From Clostridium sp. (GTDB lineage Bacteria; Bacillota; Clostridia; Clostridiales; Clostridiaceae), in NCBI RefSeq assembly GCF_017888565.1, contig NZ_JAGHFX010000099.1:1-42953 (forward strand): a stretch of DNA of 42,953 bases, in the 5' to 3' direction. The position numbers were made by a program, and so were the translations under genes. Below the pieces are notes generated by a model that was given only the letters and a program-made list of their open reading frames with translations, made no database searches and had not been told where the DNA came from. Shown here piece after piece: positions 42,161 to 42,953 of the stretch; the first letter of the stretch is position 1, and each line of letters begins with the position of its first letter.

Positions 42161-42189
42161 ATTTTAAAGAACGTATGTTTGCTTGTAAA
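42161..42189 (-). promoter_or_regulatory. Methylase promoter with LexA-type SOS box in the spacer
   Basis: TTTACA (42189-42184), 17 nt, TAAAAT (42166-42161). The spacer contains AGAACGTATGTTTG on the plus strand (42168-42181), matching the Gram-positive LexA (DinR) box CGAACRNRYGTTYG at 13 of 14 positions. Bound LexA would block the promoter, so the methylase should be DNA-damage inducible. Confidence 0.75.
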
Positions 42190-42339
42190 TATCTATTTTA
42201 TATAATAATATAATCCCTCTTCAATAAATTAATTATATGATACTTTTATATTTTATTTATAAACCAATATGTTTTGGCTAGAATTATAATATCAAATTGA
42301 TATTATTAAAAATAGTTATAGTAAATAACTATAAAAAAA

Positions 42340-42372
42340 GCTAGTAAGTAAGATTTCTCCTACCTACTAACC
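42340..42372 (-). terminator. Terminator of the second endolysin
   Basis: Leftward stem TAGTAGGTAGGA / TCTTACTTACTA then GCTTTTTTT. Almost the same sequence follows the endolysin at 9104. Confidence 0.75.
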
Positions 42373-42378
42373 TTAAAA

Positions 42379-42953
42379 TTAATATATTGGATTTTCTGTT
42401 ATGCTACTGTCATTATCTCTTGGTGCATAAATCTGTACTTTACCAAACATTTCTGTTTTAATTATTTTTATATCTCCTTTATCTTCTAATATTTCGTAAG
42501 ATAGTCCTCCATACATAGAAGGTGCTAATTTTGCACATTCATTCCCCACTACTGGAGCTTTGTCTAATGGATATACTCTCCAACTTGATACATTAGGTTT
42601 TAAATTTAAATATTTTTTATTACTAACTACATACGAATAAATAACCTTTCCAGATTCATCATAAACTATAGAGTTATTTTTAATCGCCATATTCTTAGCA
42701 TTTTCTAATACACTAAATGCCCCTAATTGTTTTCCATTGGATGTCTTTACTCTGTATATTACTTTAGGTTGTTCTGTAGGAGCTACTGGTTTAGGTGTAA
42801 TAACTATATTATTATTATTTTTTTTATTTAATCCATATCCCTCTGCTACTCCTTCTACAATTGCATTACATACTTTAGCAAAATTATTATTGTATCTATC
42901 CATATCTCCTTGATTAGATATAAAACAAGTTTCTATTAAAGCAGCAGAAACTC
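42379..42953 (-). CDS. N-acetylmuramoyl-L-alanine amidase, 3' part (window edge)
   Basis: The frame continues upstream of the internal Met to the right edge, reading VSAALIETCFISNQGDMDRY, the C-terminal Amidase_3 motif with the catalytic Glu; the N-terminal part is outside the window. After a short Asn-rich linker comes a C-terminal region (VSSWRVYPLDKAPVVGNECAKLAP, YGGLSYEILEDKGDIKII) like SH3 or SLAP-type wall-binding modules. A phage endolysin whose terminator is nearly the same as that of the amidase at 9104. It marks a second prophage or tail element to the right. At least 191 codons are visible. Confidence 0.85.
   Translation of the reverse strand, partial: VSAALIETCFISNQGDMDRYNNNFAKVCNAIVEGVAEGYGLNKKNNNNIVITPKPVAPTEQPKVIYRVKTSNGKQLGAFSVLENAKNMAIKNNSIVYDESGKVIYSYVVSNKKYLNLKPNVSSWRVYPLDKAPVVGNECAKLAPSMYGGLSYEILEDKGDIKIIKTEMFGKVQIYAPRDNDSSITENPIY

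Overview
The window is strongly AT-rich Firmicute DNA. AGGAGG-type ribosome sites, the protein families (NamA, YbaK, DUF1002, DUF2207, UviB-like holin) and a type I-B-like CRISPR repeat all point to Clostridium sensu stricto (cluster I). The species cannot be fixed from the sequence. No rRNA or tRNA gene was seen.

Layout. (1) 1-6.7 kb, ordinary chromosome: aldose 1-epimerase, bacteriohemerythrin, a NamA-type ene-reductase with a DUF1653 gene behind it, two small membrane proteins, a DUF1259 protein and a zinc-ribbon protein. (2) 7.0-24.8 kb, a mobile-element-derived island flanked by two diverged copies of a roughly 270-bp direct repeat (7030-7305 and 24006-24278). Its core is a leftward operon with a siphophage tail and nothing else: tail terminator, tube, two assembly chaperones, tape measure, Dit, Tal, fibres, two holin-like proteins and an amidase. 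A repressor/ImmA pair, a Cro-like protein and a sigma-region-4-like activator control it. No terminase, portal, capsid, replication or integrase gene is present, so the best reading is an F-type (flexible) phage-tail-like bacteriocin, or a prophage stripped to that state. The tape-measure gene is interrupted by a 333-nt ORF-less group I intron whose removal restores an 866-codon frame. (3) 24.8-27.2 kb: a small unknown gene and a polymorphic toxin/immunity pair. (4) 27.3-31.7 kb: a MarR-regulated heterodimeric multidrug ABC exporter with three copies of one operator. (5) 31.7-34.5 kb: an orphan 4-repeat CRISPR array with its own leader promoter, a frameshifted histidine phosphatase, a frameshifted small membrane gene, and an HTH regulator joined to peptide deformylase. 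(6) 34.5-41.1 kb: dihydropyrimidinase, a TIM-barrel DUF7916-type protein, secreted or membrane DUF2207 and DUF1002 proteins, and YbaK beside a fragment of a second YbaK. (7) 41.2-42.95 kb: a small protein, a D12-class adenine methylase with a LexA-type box inside its promoter, and the 3' part of a second phage endolysin running off the right edge. This probably marks the start of another prophage or tailocin.

How the tail island probably works (inference): ImmA inactivates the CI-like repressor after a stress signal. This frees the divergent promoter for the Cro-like gene and the activator. The activator then fires an extended -10 late promoter at about 21870. The late transcript has a structured leader with a 9-codon open frame and carries the tail and lysis genes, with hairpins that can set gene dosage. 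Correct tail assembly additionally needs the intron to splice. Several genes at the island edges have lost starts or carry stops, so the flanks are decaying while the tail and lysis core is intact.
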